Source of the DNA: Flavobacteriales bacterium
Lineage (GTDB): Bacteria; Bacteroidota; Bacteroidia; Flavobacteriales_D; Crocinitomicaceae
Length of the DNA stretch: 49,268 nucleotides
Assembly: GCA_947505255.1 (NCBI GenBank)
Contig: CANNKP010000003.1
Location: 1-49,268 of the forward strand
Direction of reading: 5' to 3'
The position numbers and the translations under genes are program-made. Below, one piece after another: positions 26,078 through 36,800 of this stretch. The notes under the pieces were generated by a model, which was given only the letters and a program-made list of their open reading frames with translations, was not told the DNA's origin and ran no database searches. Every line of letters begins with the position of its first letter. The first letter of the stretch is position 1.

Positions 26078-26511
26078 CACTTTATTTTATCAACTCGTAA
26101 CTGGTGTCTTCCTCCTTCGAATTCAGTTGTAAAAAACACATCTATCATTTCGATTGCCTCTTCTTCAGAAATAAATCTAGCGGGTAGAGCAATTATGTTC
26201 GCATCATTATGTAAACGAGCTAATTCCGCAATTTCTCTTTTCCAACACAAAGCACTTCTAACGCCCTGATGTTTGTTTGCTGTCATGTTAATCCCGTTGC
26301 CAGAACCACAAATTAAAATACCTTTCGTGCCAATATTCTCTTCTACCATGGTTGCAACTGGGTGGCCGAAATCAGGATAATCGATACTTGATTCAGAATA
26401 ACAACCGAAATCCTTTATTTCAAATCCTTTATCTTGAAGGTGCTTAATAATCTTTTCTTTTAAATTAAATCCAGCGTGATCAGCACCAATTGGAATAATA
26501 AAATTGCTCAT
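26074..26511 (-). CDS. rpiB: Ribose-5-phosphate isomerase B
   Basis: RpiB interconverts ribose 5-phosphate and ribulose 5-phosphate in the pentose phosphate pathway. The 145-residue protein has the family's N-terminal IPIGADHAGFNLKEKI, the YPDFGHPVA motif, and GILICGSGNGINMTANKHQGVRSALC. The last contains the active-site cysteine and anion-hole residues. DANIIALPARFISEEEA is also typical. A good promoter lies just upstream on the minus strand. Length and motifs are normal. Confidence 0.95.
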   Translation of the reverse strand: MSNFIIPIGADHAGFNLKEKIIKHLQDKGFEIKDFGCYSESSIDYPDFGHPVATMVEENIGTKGILICGSGNGINMTANKHQGVRSALCWKREIAELARLHNDANIIALPARFISEEEAIEMIDVFFTTEFEGGRHQLRVDKIKC

Positions 26512-26526
26512 TTTTTTAATTTATAA

Positions 26527-26557
26527 CAAATGTAATGTATATCAACAATTGAATCAA
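26527..26557 (-). promoter_or_regulatory. Promoter for rpiB
   Basis: On the minus strand TTG (26557-26555), 20 bp, then TACATTTG (26534-26527) matches the Bacteroidota consensus, 16 bp before the rpiB start. Confidence 0.68.
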
Positions 26558-27198
26558 GTTTTAAACATTACATCTGTTTCGTTTTATGTAACTATCTTTA
26601 TAACAACATTTTAAAAATAAACATTTCAACTCTATTGTTAATAATAATGTGGTTTTACCGTTTATAAGTTCTAATAATAAAAATTAGGATTATTACATTA
26701 TTATTCCAAACCAATTCTTTTCTTATATCTCCTACAAAAGTTAAAATATATTCTACTTTTTTTTCAATACTATAAAACACATAATTTTATAGAATCACAT
26801 GAATTAAATATTAACAAAGAACAATTAATTTGTTTTGTTGATAAAACATAAATTCCCTTAATTAATAACGTTTTATCACTTTACAAGATGTTTACAAATA
26901 GGATTGTAATCATCATAACTTACAAAAACAATCAAATCAACTTTTAATTATACACATATTAACAGCCTTAATAAAGAGTAATAAATTTTCTTATATATAA
27001 ATTATTTTATTCTATTCTATTATAAATAACTTTAATCCTTCTATTTTGATTTTTTGATTTAAAAAACTAGCTTTAAAAATTACGTGGAAGAAATTCATTT
27101 TAATTGCACCAAGATTAATAGAATAAAACAAGTAAAAGTAAAGGTTGTAGCAGTATTTTTACTTCGCTTAACAGACATTAAAAATAAGGAAATAAGAA
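26558..27198. other. Long AT-rich intergenic region, with one perfect DnaA box
   Basis: Together with the rpiB promoter this is the longest gene-free stretch in the window (about 690 bp between rpiB and the histidine kinase). It is very AT-rich, with many runs of A, T and TTAAT-type words. I see no ORF of note, tRNA or hairpin terminator. TTATACACA at 26948-26956 is a perfect DnaA box (TTATNCACA), and TGTTGATAA near 26837 is one mismatch away on the other strand. A weak -7 match (TATTTTTA) lies about 45 bp before the kinase start. A long regulatory leader or a replication-related region are both possible; neither is shown. Confidence 0.4.
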
Positions 27199-30100
27199 AT
27201 GATTTTTGAGATTATAAAATTAAAAATATTTAAAAAAAACAGTTCTGAGTTTCAACCTTATTATGAGCGAGAAAATGATTTTAAAAGGCAAGCTTTTGTT
27301 CATGGTTTAGCAGCTTTAATAATTAGTCCTATATATTGTTTTCTTATATATAATACTGAGGTTTCTCCTGTTTATTTTTTTATTAGTTTGTCTTATTCAG
27401 TGATGTATCCTTTTTATGTAACACTCTGTTATTTTATAAAAAGGTTAACAAACAAACTACTCTATTTTTTCGTTTTTCATTTGTTTTTTGTGACATTTAT
27501 TGCATTTCAAGATTTGTTAGCAAATAATTTTGAATTATTTAGTTTATTTTGTTTTTACACGCTTTTTTCTGTTGTGTTATTCGTTGTTCAGCGGCTTTAT
27601 CCAGCTATATTATATAATTCTTTTGTATTGTTTTTATTAATATATGGATTTCAAATTAATGATAATACAGATAATTTAGAGGTTTCTAAATCGGCTATTT
27701 TTGGTTTATTTTTTATTATAGCATTGTGTTCTATTATCGTTTTATCATCTCGACAAAAAATGATTAATAGTGTTGAGGATTATTCAAAATATTTAAAAAA
27801 AATAGTAAATAATCCTGGTGTAGGATTTATATTATTTAAATTTAATTTAAGTTTTCAAAAAGTAATTGATCAAAATAGCGAATCATTTAAAATATTAGAT
27901 TGTACTGAAGAGGAATTAGAATTTATTATTTTATCCAACTTAACAGAAATTGAAAAAAACAAAATATTTTATTTAACACTCGGGGAAAGTTTTAGTAAAA
28001 AAATATGTATTACATATAAATCACCTAAAACAATAGAATTTGAGGTAAGTACTCTTTCTTTGAAAAATGGGTTTTATAAATTATTTCGAATTGTAGATAT
28101 TACAAATAGCGTAATTGAAAAAGAAGAATTATCGAAGAGTTTAACGAAAGATATAAATTTATATAACACAAATTTAGCAGGTGTATTTACAACCGATTTA
28201 TATTCAAAAATAATTGATTGTAACCAGTCATTCATTGAAATTTTTGAAAATGAACTATCATTAGGGAATTTTATTTTTACAGAAAACAGTCAATACGAAT
28301 GGATAGAAATTATAGCGCTAATAAAAAGAAAAGAGCGTCTTAAAAATTATCAAACACAGATTACCTTAAAAAATGGTACAACCAAAAGGTTAGTTTTTAA
28401 TTGGTTTTTTAATAAAAAGGAAAATCAAATAGAAGGTACGATTATAGATATATCTGAAATTCAAAAAGCTACAGACGCTTTGAGTCAAAATGAAGAGAAG
28501 TACAGATTGATTTATGAAGAATCAAATGATGCAATATTATTATTAGATGAGGATAAAATAATTGATGTGAACAGAAAAGGAATTCAATTATTTGGAATTC
28601 CTTATATAGAATTATTAGAAAAAGAATTAGTAGACCTTTCTTTAAACATAGAAGATAAAAACAGGCAGGAATATTTTAAAAACAAGGATATTCTTCAATC
28701 CTTGAAAAATGTTAAATTCAATTGGATTTTTAAGGGTAAAAATGACGCTATAGAAGCAGAAGTTGTAATTATTGAGTTAATGTTGGGTAGAAAAAAGTAT
28801 TACCAATGTGTGATTCATGATTTAACTCAAAGAAATATTAACACCAGAGCGATTGAATCAAACAGAAAAAGTTTTAAATCAATTTTAGATAATACACCTG
28901 AAGGAATTATTATAATAAATGATAATAATGTTTTATATAATAATCCCGAGGCAACTGTTTTACTAGGGACAAGTGAAATTATTTTAGAAAAATTATTTAT
29001 TAAAAATGACCAAAAACATTTTAATCAATTACTAAGCGATCAAAAGTTTAAAAAAGAAATTCAACAAAAGCAATTCAAATTACTAAAAGAGAATGCTCAA
29101 GAACTTTTAGTTGATGTAACGATTGTTACAACCGATTTTGAAGAAGTAGAATCGATTTTAGTTATTTTAAAAGATGTTTCACTTAGGAATGAACTATCGA
29201 AAGAAATTATTCGAGCGGAAATAGCTGAGGAAACGAATAAAAAATTAGAGAAAGAAATTAGAGAAAGAATAAAAACAGAAAAGCTTTTAAAAGAACAAAT
29301 TATTAGAAGTAACGCCATTTTTGATAGTTCTTCCAATACACTATTATTAACATTAGATACAGAATTTAACTTCTCTTCATTTAATACACATTGTCAAAAT
29401 TATTTTAATTATATGACGGATCAGAATATGGAGGTGAATATATCTTTTAATCTGTTCTTTAATAAATTGTTTCAAGAAAAAGAATTACGATTATTTAGAA
29501 AAATACTTAAAAACGTTATTAAAGGGTCTTCTAATCAAATAGAAACAGAATTTATTTCAAAGGGATTAAATAGATGGATAGAATTATTTATAAACCCTAT
29601 TTTTGATATAGAAGGAAAGGTTATTGAAATATCTTTGGTTGCTCATGATATTACCGATAAAAAGAACACAGAAAATCAAATAAAAGATTCCCTTAAAGAA
29701 AAAGAAGTACTCCTTAAAGAAATTCACCATCGGGTAAAAAATAATTTGCAAGTTATTTCAAGTATATTAAATTTACAAAGTTCCTTTGTTACAGATGAAA
29801 AGACACTAGAAATATTAGAAGAAAGCAGAAATAGAATTCATTCCATGGCTACAATTCATGAGAATCTTTATTTAACAACGAATTTTTCTTCTATTGATTT
29901 TGCTAGTTATTTACAAAATCTAACCACAAAACTAATTTCATCTTATCACGTTGCGCCAATAACAATTAATTTAAGAACAGAATTGACTTCAATTAATTTA
30001 TTATTGGATCAAGCAATTCCTTGCGGTCTATTAGTTAATGAATTAATTACAAACGCAATTAAATATGCGTTCATAAATAGGAGTGAAGGAGAAATAGTAA

Positions 30101-30306
30101 TAGGATTAAAAGAAAAGCAAGGAATTATAGAATTAAAAATCGAAGATAATGGTGTTGGTTTACCTCCAAATTTTGAAATATTTAATTCAAACTCACTTGG
30201 ATTACAATTAGTTTCGACTTTAGTAGAACAATTAGACGGAGAAATTAATTTTTCCAACGGAAAAGGAACAAAATATTTGATTACATTTGAAAAGGCTAAA
30301 CCATAA
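27199..30306 (+). CDS. Membrane sensor histidine kinase, multi-PAS, HisKA_2 type
   Basis: The 1035-residue kinase has about six or seven N-terminal membrane helices (residues 30-190). Four to five PAS-like domains follow between about 200 and 830. Clear ones start at YRLIYEESNDAILLLDEDKI and FKSILDNTPEGIIIINDN; the others are degenerate. The kinase core has the HisKA_2 phospho-acceptor motif LLKEIHHRVKNNLQVISSIL near residue 842 and an HATPase with NELITNAIKYAF, EDNGVGLPPNF and NSLGLQLV. It lies 5 nt before a LytTR response regulator, its evident partner. The gene is more AT-rich than its neighbours. The stimulus is unknown. Confidence 0.92.
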   Translation: MIFEIIKLKIFKKNSSEFQPYYERENDFKRQAFVHGLAALIISPIYCFLIYNTEVSPVYFFISLSYSVMYPFYVTLCYFIKRLTNKLLYFFVFHLFFVTFIAFQDLLANNFELFSLFCFYTLFSVVLFVVQRLYPAILYNSFVLFLLIYGFQINDNTDNLEVSKSAIFGLFFIIALCSIIVLSSRQKMINSVEDYSKYLKKIVNNPGVGFILFKFNLSFQKVIDQNSESFKILDCTEEELEFIILSNLTEIEKNKIFYLTLGESFSKKICITYKSPKTIEFEVSTLSLKNGFYKLFRIVDITNSVIEKEELSKSLTKDINLYNTNLAGVFTTDLYSKIIDCNQSFIEIFENELSLGNFIFTENSQYEWIEIIALIKRKERLKNYQTQITLKNGTTKRLVFNWFFNKKENQIEGTIIDISEIQKATDALSQNEEKYRLIYEESNDAILLLDEDKIIDVNRKGIQLFGIPYIELLEKELVDLSLNIEDKNRQEYFKNKDILQSLKNVKFNWIFKGKNDAIEAEVVIIELMLGRKKYYQCVIHDLTQRNINTRAIESNRKSFKSILDNTPEGIIIINDNNVLYNNPEATVLLGTSEIILEKLFIKNDQKHFNQLLSDQKFKKEIQQKQFKLLKENAQELLVDVTIVTTDFEEVESILVILKDVSLRNELSKEIIRAEIAEETNKKLEKEIRERIKTEKLLKEQIIRSNAIFDSSSNTLLLTLDTEFNFSSFNTHCQNYFNYMTDQNMEVNISFNLFFNKLFQEKELRLFRKILKNVIKGSSNQIETEFISKGLNRWIELFINPIFDIEGKVIEISLVAHDITDKKNTENQIKDSLKEKEVLLKEIHHRVKNNLQVISSILNLQSSFVTDEKTLEILEESRNRIHSMATIHENLYLTTNFSSIDFASYLQNLTTKLISSYHVAPITINLRTELTSINLLLDQAIPCGLLVNELITNAIKYAFINRSEGEIVIGLKEKQGIIELKIEDNGVGLPPNFEIFNSNSLGLQLVSTLVEQLDGEINFSNGKGTKYLITFEKAKP

Positions 30307-30311
30307 ATAAC

Positions 30312-31067
30312 ATGTCTAAAATTAATATACTTGTTGTAGAAGACGAGTCAATCGTTTCTAAAGATATTCAATATAGCCTAAATAAATTAGGCTATAATGT
30401 TGTTGGTGCCGCTTCTTCTGGTGATAAAGCGTTAGAAATAGCCAGAACCGAAAGTCCAGACCTTGTTTTAATGGATATTATGCTTAAAGGCACAATGAAC
30501 GGAATAGAAACTGCGGAAATTATTAAAGCAGAGCTTGCCATACCGATTGTTTTCCTTACAGCTTATGCTGATGAGTCAACCCTATCTAAAGCAAAAATAA
30601 CCGAACCTTATGGTTATATTATTAAACCCTTCAAAGAAATAGACCTTCACACTTCTATTGAAATGGCTATTTATAAGCACGGGAAGGAACAGGAGGTTGT
30701 TAGAGAACGAAACCTGTTATATTCTATTGTTGAGAACAAAGAGTCTTCTAGCGGCTTTATTTTCGTTAAATCTAATAGTAGATTGGTGAAACTTAATACA
30801 AGCGACATTTTTTATATTGAAGCTTTAAAAGATTATGTTGTAATTCATACAATTGATACTCGTTTTACAATTCACTCAACGATGAAAGACATTGAGTTGA
30901 AAATGGGCCCAGCTGAATTTGTTCGAGTTCACCGTTCTTTTATCGTGCGTTTAGATAAAATTGCAACAATAGAATTTCCAAATCTTACGCTCGAAAATGA
31001 TAAAAAAACCATTCCTATTGGTGGGTCTTTTCGTGATGATTTGAATAATAGAATTAAAACGGTTTAA
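30312..31067 (+). CDS. LytTR-family response regulator
   Basis: The 251-residue regulator has an N-terminal receiver domain: acidic pair in VVEDES, phospho-acceptor aspartate in LVLMDIMLKG near residue 54, and the lysine in GYIIKPFKE. From about residue 150 comes a LytTR DNA-binding domain (VKLNTSDIFYIEALKDYVVIHT, FVRVHRSFIVRLDKI). It is probably phosphorylated by the HisKA_2 kinase encoded 5 nt upstream. Its binding sites in the window are unknown. Its stop codon shares TTAA with the convergent RNase R stop. Confidence 0.93.
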   Translation: MSKINILVVEDESIVSKDIQYSLNKLGYNVVGAASSGDKALEIARTESPDLVLMDIMLKGTMNGIETAEIIKAELAIPIVFLTAYADESTLSKAKITEPYGYIIKPFKEIDLHTSIEMAIYKHGKEQEVVRERNLLYSIVENKESSSGFIFVKSNSRLVKLNTSDIFYIEALKDYVVIHTIDTRFTIHSTMKDIELKMGPAEFVRVHRSFIVRLDKIATIEFPNLTLENDKKTIPIGGSFRDDLNNRIKTV

Positions 31068-33199
31068 TCTACGATTAACTCTAAATCTATTTGTCTTTTT
31101 CTTGGGTGAACTTCGTAAATTCGAACTTTAACCTTGTCCCCAAAGTTGTATTCTTTTTTTGTGCGCGCACCCATGATGCAATATTTATCTGCGTTGAAAG
31201 AAAAACGATCACCTGGAATGTCATTCATAGGAACCATTCCTTCACAATAATTTTCGTCCATTTTAACAAAAAGCCCAAATTCTGCAATTCCAGAAACAGT
31301 TCCTATAAACTCTTCTCCTATATGGTCCTGAACAAAGAGTGTTTGAAAGTATTTTGTTGATTCCCTTTCTGCCTCTACAGCTTTCCTTTCCATGCGGGAG
31401 ATTCGTTTACAAACCTCGTCTAATTCTTTACCATAACGGTGTTTTTTTGTTGTTAGTTCTTCGTGCAGAATGCGGTGAACAATTAAATCAGCATACCGCC
31501 TAATGGGAGACGTAAAATGGGAGTAATAATCGAAAGCTAAACCGTAATGCCCAATATTTGTTGTCTCATAGGTTGCTTTAGCCATGGATCTAATTGCCAT
31601 GGTTTGAATCAATGAGTATTCATTTTTTAAACGAATATCATCTAGTAGTTTGTTGATACTTGAAGCTATTTGGTCGGGGTTAGAAAAATCAAGTTTATAG
31701 CCAAATTTATCGATGAAGATGTTGAAAACTGCAATTTTTTCAAGACTAGGTTTGTCGTGCACACGGAAAATAAAAGGCACTTGATCTCTTCCTTTTTTTG
31801 GCTCAGAAATAAACGTTGCAACTTTCCGGTTTGCTAAAAGCATGAACTCTTCTATTAACTTATTAGCATCTTTTGATGTTTTAATTACTACTTCATCGGG
31901 ATGACCTTTTTCATCTAATTTGAAGCGCATTTCTTCCGACTCAATATTTAAAGCACCGTGTTTTAATCTTGATTTTCGCAAAATTTTAGCTATTTTATCG
32001 AGAATTAGAATTTCTTTTCTAAAATCACCGTCTTTTCCTTCAATAATTTCTTGTGCTTCTTCGTAACTGAATCGGCGATCAGAATGAATAACGGTTTTTC
32101 CAAACCACTGGTTATAAACCTTCCCTTCTTCATCCATTTCAAAAACAGCTGAAAAACTAAATTTATCTTCGTTAGGCCGAAGCGAACAAGCCATATTTGA
32201 CAATTGTTCAGGAAGCATTGGAACCACTCGGTCCACCAAGTAAACAGAATTTGATCGTTTTAACGCTTCAACATCCATCGCGCTACCTGGCCTAACATAG
32301 TTGCTAACATCAGCAATGTGTATTCCAATTTCTAAACGGCCGTTTTCTAATTCTTTAAAAGACAAGGCATCATCAAAATCTTTGGCATCAGCGGGGTCAA
32401 TAGTAAAGGTTGTGATAGGTCGAAAGTCTCGTCGTTTTGCTACTTCTTCTTGATCTAATTCTAAACCGATTACTTCTGCTTCTGCTAAAACTTCTTGAGG
32501 AAACTTATAATCGATTCCATGGTTACATAAAATACTAATCATTTCAGTATCGTTCGATCCTGTTTTACCAAGTACTTCAACAACTTCACCATAAGGGTTT
32601 TTTGATGTTTTAGGCCAAACGGTAATTTTTACCAACGCCTTATCTCCCTGTTTTCCACCATTTAATTTTTCCTTTGGAATATAAATGTCTGTTCCTGCTT
32701 TTAAATTGTCAGGAATTAAAAAAGCAAATTTTTCATGTATTTCTAAAGTACCAACAAATTGCGTTCTTTCTCTTGATAATACCGCTGTTACCTCTCCTTC
32801 GTTCCGAGTTTTTCCTCTTTTAAAAACACGTGCTTTTACGCGGTCACCATTTAATGCTTGGCCAATATTTTGTGGTGCAATATATAAATCGTTTTCTTCA
32901 TCATCACTTACAACAAATCCAGCTCCACGAGCTGTTAATTCAATAAACCCTTCAATATAATCATCTTTTGAATTAATGGAGTAGACACCATGTGCGTGTC
33001 TTTGTAAAACACTTTGTTGACTTAATTCTTCTAATATGTCAAAAACTAATTTTCGAAGTGCATTTTCTCGAACGTCAATTAATGCGCAAACTTGCTTGTG
33101 ACTCAGAACGCTATCTGGGTTTTCTTCAAAGACTTTTCTCACAACATGTGTAAGACTGCTTTTCATTTTACTCGGCTTATTTTGCTTATTTCTTGACAT
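31064..33199 (-). CDS. rnr: Ribonuclease R
   Basis: RNase R is a processive 3'-5' exoribonuclease that degrades structured RNA. The 711-residue protein has an N-terminal winged-helix/cold-shock part (GFIELTARGAGFVVSDDEENDLYIAP) and the RNB catalytic domain with the metal-binding aspartates in TIDPADAKDFDDALSF. Its HYGLAFDYYSHFTSPIRRYADLIVHR signature is present, as is a C-terminal S1 domain (FIGTVSGIAEFGLFVKMDENYCEGMV). The 130-bp gap between it and the divergent ferritin gene must hold its promoter, but no clear -7 element is seen on the minus strand. Confidence 0.96.
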   Translation of the reverse strand: MSRNKQNKPSKMKSSLTHVVRKVFEENPDSVLSHKQVCALIDVRENALRKLVFDILEELSQQSVLQRHAHGVYSINSKDDYIEGFIELTARGAGFVVSDDEENDLYIAPQNIGQALNGDRVKARVFKRGKTRNEGEVTAVLSRERTQFVGTLEIHEKFAFLIPDNLKAGTDIYIPKEKLNGGKQGDKALVKITVWPKTSKNPYGEVVEVLGKTGSNDTEMISILCNHGIDYKFPQEVLAEAEVIGLELDQEEVAKRRDFRPITTFTIDPADAKDFDDALSFKELENGRLEIGIHIADVSNYVRPGSAMDVEALKRSNSVYLVDRVVPMLPEQLSNMACSLRPNEDKFSFSAVFEMDEEGKVYNQWFGKTVIHSDRRFSYEEAQEIIEGKDGDFRKEILILDKIAKILRKSRLKHGALNIESEEMRFKLDEKGHPDEVVIKTSKDANKLIEEFMLLANRKVATFISEPKKGRDQVPFIFRVHDKPSLEKIAVFNIFIDKFGYKLDFSNPDQIASSINKLLDDIRLKNEYSLIQTMAIRSMAKATYETTNIGHYGLAFDYYSHFTSPIRRYADLIVHRILHEELTTKKHRYGKELDEVCKRISRMERKAVEAERESTKYFQTLFVQDHIGEEFIGTVSGIAEFGLFVKMDENYCEGMVPMNDIPGDRFSFNADKYCIMGARTKKEYNFGDKVKVRIYEVHPRKRQIDLELIVD

Positions 33200-33306
33200 A
33201 TATGCGAAGTTAAATCAATTTTTGCTAAATAGCAGTTGAAAACGGAACTAAAAGAGCGCTGTTGAAAGAATATGTATGAATGATAAAACCATATACTGAA
33301 GATTGA

Positions 33307-33314
33307 TAACTTTG
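33307..33314 (+). promoter_or_regulatory. Promoter -7 element for ferritin
   Basis: TAACTTTG is a perfect TAnnTTTG, 16 bp before the ferritin ATG. No TTG at the right distance was found. Confidence 0.5.
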
Positions 33315-33330
33315 TAAAAAACAAGATAAT

Positions 33331-33852
33331 ATGAACAAGCGTGTAGAACAAGCATTAAACGATCAAATTGAAAAGGAAGCATCTTCATCTCAATTTTATT
33401 TAGCAATGGCCTCTTGGGCCGAAAACAACGGTTTAAACGGAACGGCAAAGTTCATGTATTCTCATTCAGATGAAGAAAGGTTTCACATGTTGAAACTTGT
33501 AAAGTTTGTAAACGAAAGAGGGGGTAAAGCAATAATTCCTAAAATTGGTCAGCCACAAAAAGAATTTAAAGATTTAGTAAATGTTTTTGAATTATTATTG
33601 GCGCACGAAATAATGGTAACAGATAGCATTAATAATTTGGTAGATATTTGTTTACAAGAAAAAGATTATTCGACTCATAATTTTGTTCAATGGTATGTTT
33701 CTGAACAATTAGAAGAAGAAGCCTTAGCGCGAACAGTTTTAGATAAATTAAAATTGATTGGAGGGGATAAAGGAGGAATGTACATGTTTGATAGAGATTT
33801 AGAAAACTCTGCGATACAATTAGCTCCAACAGCCCCTAGCGCAAATAATTAA
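33331..33852 (+). CDS. ftnA: Bacterial non-heme ferritin
   Basis: The 173-residue protein is a four-helix ferritin: it oxidises Fe(II) and stores the mineral in a 24-subunit shell in the cytoplasm. Ferroxidase-centre residues are seen in DQIEKEASSSQFYLAMASWAE (first glutamate), SHSDEERFHMLKL (E-x-x-H) and the later LLAHEIMVTDSI and QWYVSEQLEEEALA helices. Length and spacing are normal for FtnA-type proteins. The propeller-cyclase gene follows after 29 bp, so read-through is possible, but no functional link is known. Confidence 0.94.
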   Translation: MNKRVEQALNDQIEKEASSSQFYLAMASWAENNGLNGTAKFMYSHSDEERFHMLKLVKFVNERGGKAIIPKIGQPQKEFKDLVNVFELLLAHEIMVTDSINNLVDICLQEKDYSTHNFVQWYVSEQLEEEALARTVLDKLKLIGGDKGGMYMFDRDLENSAIQLAPTAPSANN

Positions 33853-33881
33853 TTAAACTAATTTGTTGTGATTTTTAGAAA

Positions 33882-36800
33882 ATGAGAATATTTATTCTAA
33901 TAGGACTGCTTGTGTGTTTTTCCCTAAAAGGGACAGGACAAACCGCATACCGATTTAGAAATTACACAATTAATCAAGGCCTTTCTCAAAGCTCTGTTAC
34001 ATGCATTGTTCAAGATAAAAATCACGCCCTTTGGGTTGGAACACAAGATGGATTAAATCGTTTTGATGGTAAGAATTTTGAAGTTTTTACTTCCGATGAT
34101 ACACCAGGAATTGAAAGTGAATATATTAAATGTGCCATCAAAACAAATAACGGAAATTTATGGTTTGGCACAACAAATGGCTTAACTCAATACAATCCGA
34201 ACACAGAGGTATTTGAAACATTTTCATTAGAACAAAAGACCGCTCTACAAATAGAAAGCCTTTGCATTGATCCATCGGGTATTATTTGGGTTGGTACAAA
34301 TGGACGAGGTGTTTTAAGTTTTAACCCCGAAACCCAACAATTCAAACATTACCCGAATCTCATAAACTCTAAAAAAATTCAGGCAGTTTTTTGTGCCGAA
34401 TCAGGAGAGCTTTTTGTTAACACAGAAGATAAAGGTTTGTTTGGCACCAATAAAACCAAAACCAACGCTTTTTTAATACCAATTAAAAACAAGAGCGAAA
34501 ATCCTGTAATAATCCAAAGGATAACTCAAAGTGAATCAGGTAAAATATTATTTGGAAGTAATCAAGGGGTTTTTGAATTTTCGATAGCACAAAATAAAAT
34601 GTATCCGAAGTTTCCTCAATTGGAGTTGGAACATGGTTTTATGGGGGTTGCAGACATTTATTTATCTCAAAACAAAAGTTGGTTTATTGCTACAACAAAT
34701 AAGGGTTTGTTTACAATTGCCCCAGACGGAAGTATTTTTAGCAGCACACAAGATATTTTTCAAAAAAACGCCCTGTTGTTCAATGATATAAATCTTTTGT
34801 TTTGTGATGATTCAGGAACATTTTGGGTTGGCACAGATCGAGGGTTAGCTAGTTTTGACCCAATGAACCAAGGTTTTTTAGGTGTGGGCCCTAGTGGAAA
34901 TTTAGAACAAGGAATTCCAACACCAAACGTTTGGAGCTTTAGTGAAGACAAGAAAGGACTTTTTACATTTATTGGAACAGACATCGGTGTTTCGAGGTTC
35001 AACCGAAAGTCTGGTAAATTCGAACAATTTTATAGAGATAACTCTCAATCTATTACAGGAGAAAGCGCAGAAACGGCAGCCCTTTCTTTATATGTTATTA
35101 ATGAAAACAGAGCGCTTGTTGGCTGTGTAGACGGATTATTTGAATTAAACATTCAATCAAAAACCAATTATTCTTTCAAACGAATTGATTATTTAAAAGA
35201 GGAAGAATCATTAAAACATAATCGAATATATTCAATTGTTCATTGGAAGGATGACCGCTATTTTCTTGGAACGAAGGGCGGGGCTGTGTTGGTTGATTTG
35301 AAAAATAAAAAGGCTCAATCTTTTGAACACTCATTAAAAAACCCAAAAGGAACGATTACATCAGGAGTTTGTCGGCATATTTACAAAGACAATCAGAATA
35401 GAATTTGGTTTGCCTCAAGTTCAGGAGAGCTTAATTTATTATCTGTTAAATCAGAAAAGATAGAAATCGTTCCTTATAAATACAATTCAATTTTATTGAA
35501 AGTGTCAAAAGATTATATTACATCAATCTGTCAGATAAATAAAAATGAATTTTGGCTAGGAACCTTTGGGTCAGGTATAATGCACTGGAACGAAGCAACA
35601 AAAACCGCAAAAATTTATACAAAGAAACAAGGATTACCAAATAACGTTGTGTATGGAATTGTTGAAGACTTTGAAAATAATTTATGGTTAAGCACCAACA
35701 AAGGTATTTGTAGATTTAACCCACGCACAAAAGAGGCAACGAATTATACGGAAGTTGATGGATTAATGAGTAATGAGTTCAATTTAGGGGCTTTTATGAA
35801 ATCAACATCGGGAGAACTTTTTTTTGGGGGTATTTATGGGTATAATTATTTTAATCCAAAGAAACTTTCACTAAACAAACCTAATATTAGCGTCACAATC
35901 ACAAAATTCAAATTAGACAAAAACTGGATAAAACCAGGAGATAAAGATTCACCACTTTTATTACCGATTTCAAGAACGACTCACATTGAATTAAGTTATA
36001 GACAGAGAAGTTTTACCGTTCACTTTCAGCCATCAGATTTGAGTAATCCTGAATTAGTTAATTATAAATATATTTTAGAAGGATCTGATGAAGGAGAGGT
36101 TATTTTAGGATCGTCAAATGAATTAAGGTTTAGTTTATTGTCTCCTGGTGATTATACGTTGAAAATTTATGCTAGAATTGGCGATGGACCTTGGGGTAAT
36201 AGCCCTGCAATTTTAACGTTACATATAAAATCTCCCTTTTGGGCAACATGGTGGTTCTGGGTTATTGTCGCAATTGTTTTAGCAATATCCATACGACTTT
36301 TTGTAAGAAGCCGAATTGATTCCGAGAGGAGAAAGCAAGTTCGTTTAGAAATGAAAATTGCTGATAGAACACGCGAAATAAGAGAACAAAATGTTCAAAT
36401 CGAAAAACAAAGAAAACAACTTGAAGAAGAGAAGAACAAAGTGGTTAATAACCAACTCCTTTTGCAAATAGAGAAGGACAAAACAGAAAAATTAATTCGT
36501 AGAATTATTCCAGAATCTACAGCTGAGGAATTAAAGAACAAAGGAACAGCGAGTGCGCGAGCATACAAAACAGTATCTGTATTATTTACAGATTTTGTTG
36601 GGTTTACTAAAAGTGCAGAGCGCATGAGCCCGACGGATTTAGTGAATAAGTTAGATGTTTATTTCAGTAAATTTGACGAAATAATAGTTAAAAATAATCT
36701 AGAGAAAATAAAGACTATTGGTGACGCATATATGTGCGCTGGGGGTGTGCCTGTGCGAAACAATACAAATCCAATTGACACCTGTATTGCTGCTTTACAG

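Noticed and set aside
26837-26845. Second DnaA box in the AT-rich gap
   Set aside because: TGTTGATAA (complement TTATCAACA) differs from TTATNCACA at one position; in sequence this AT-rich such a match is expected by chance and is not counted as a feature.
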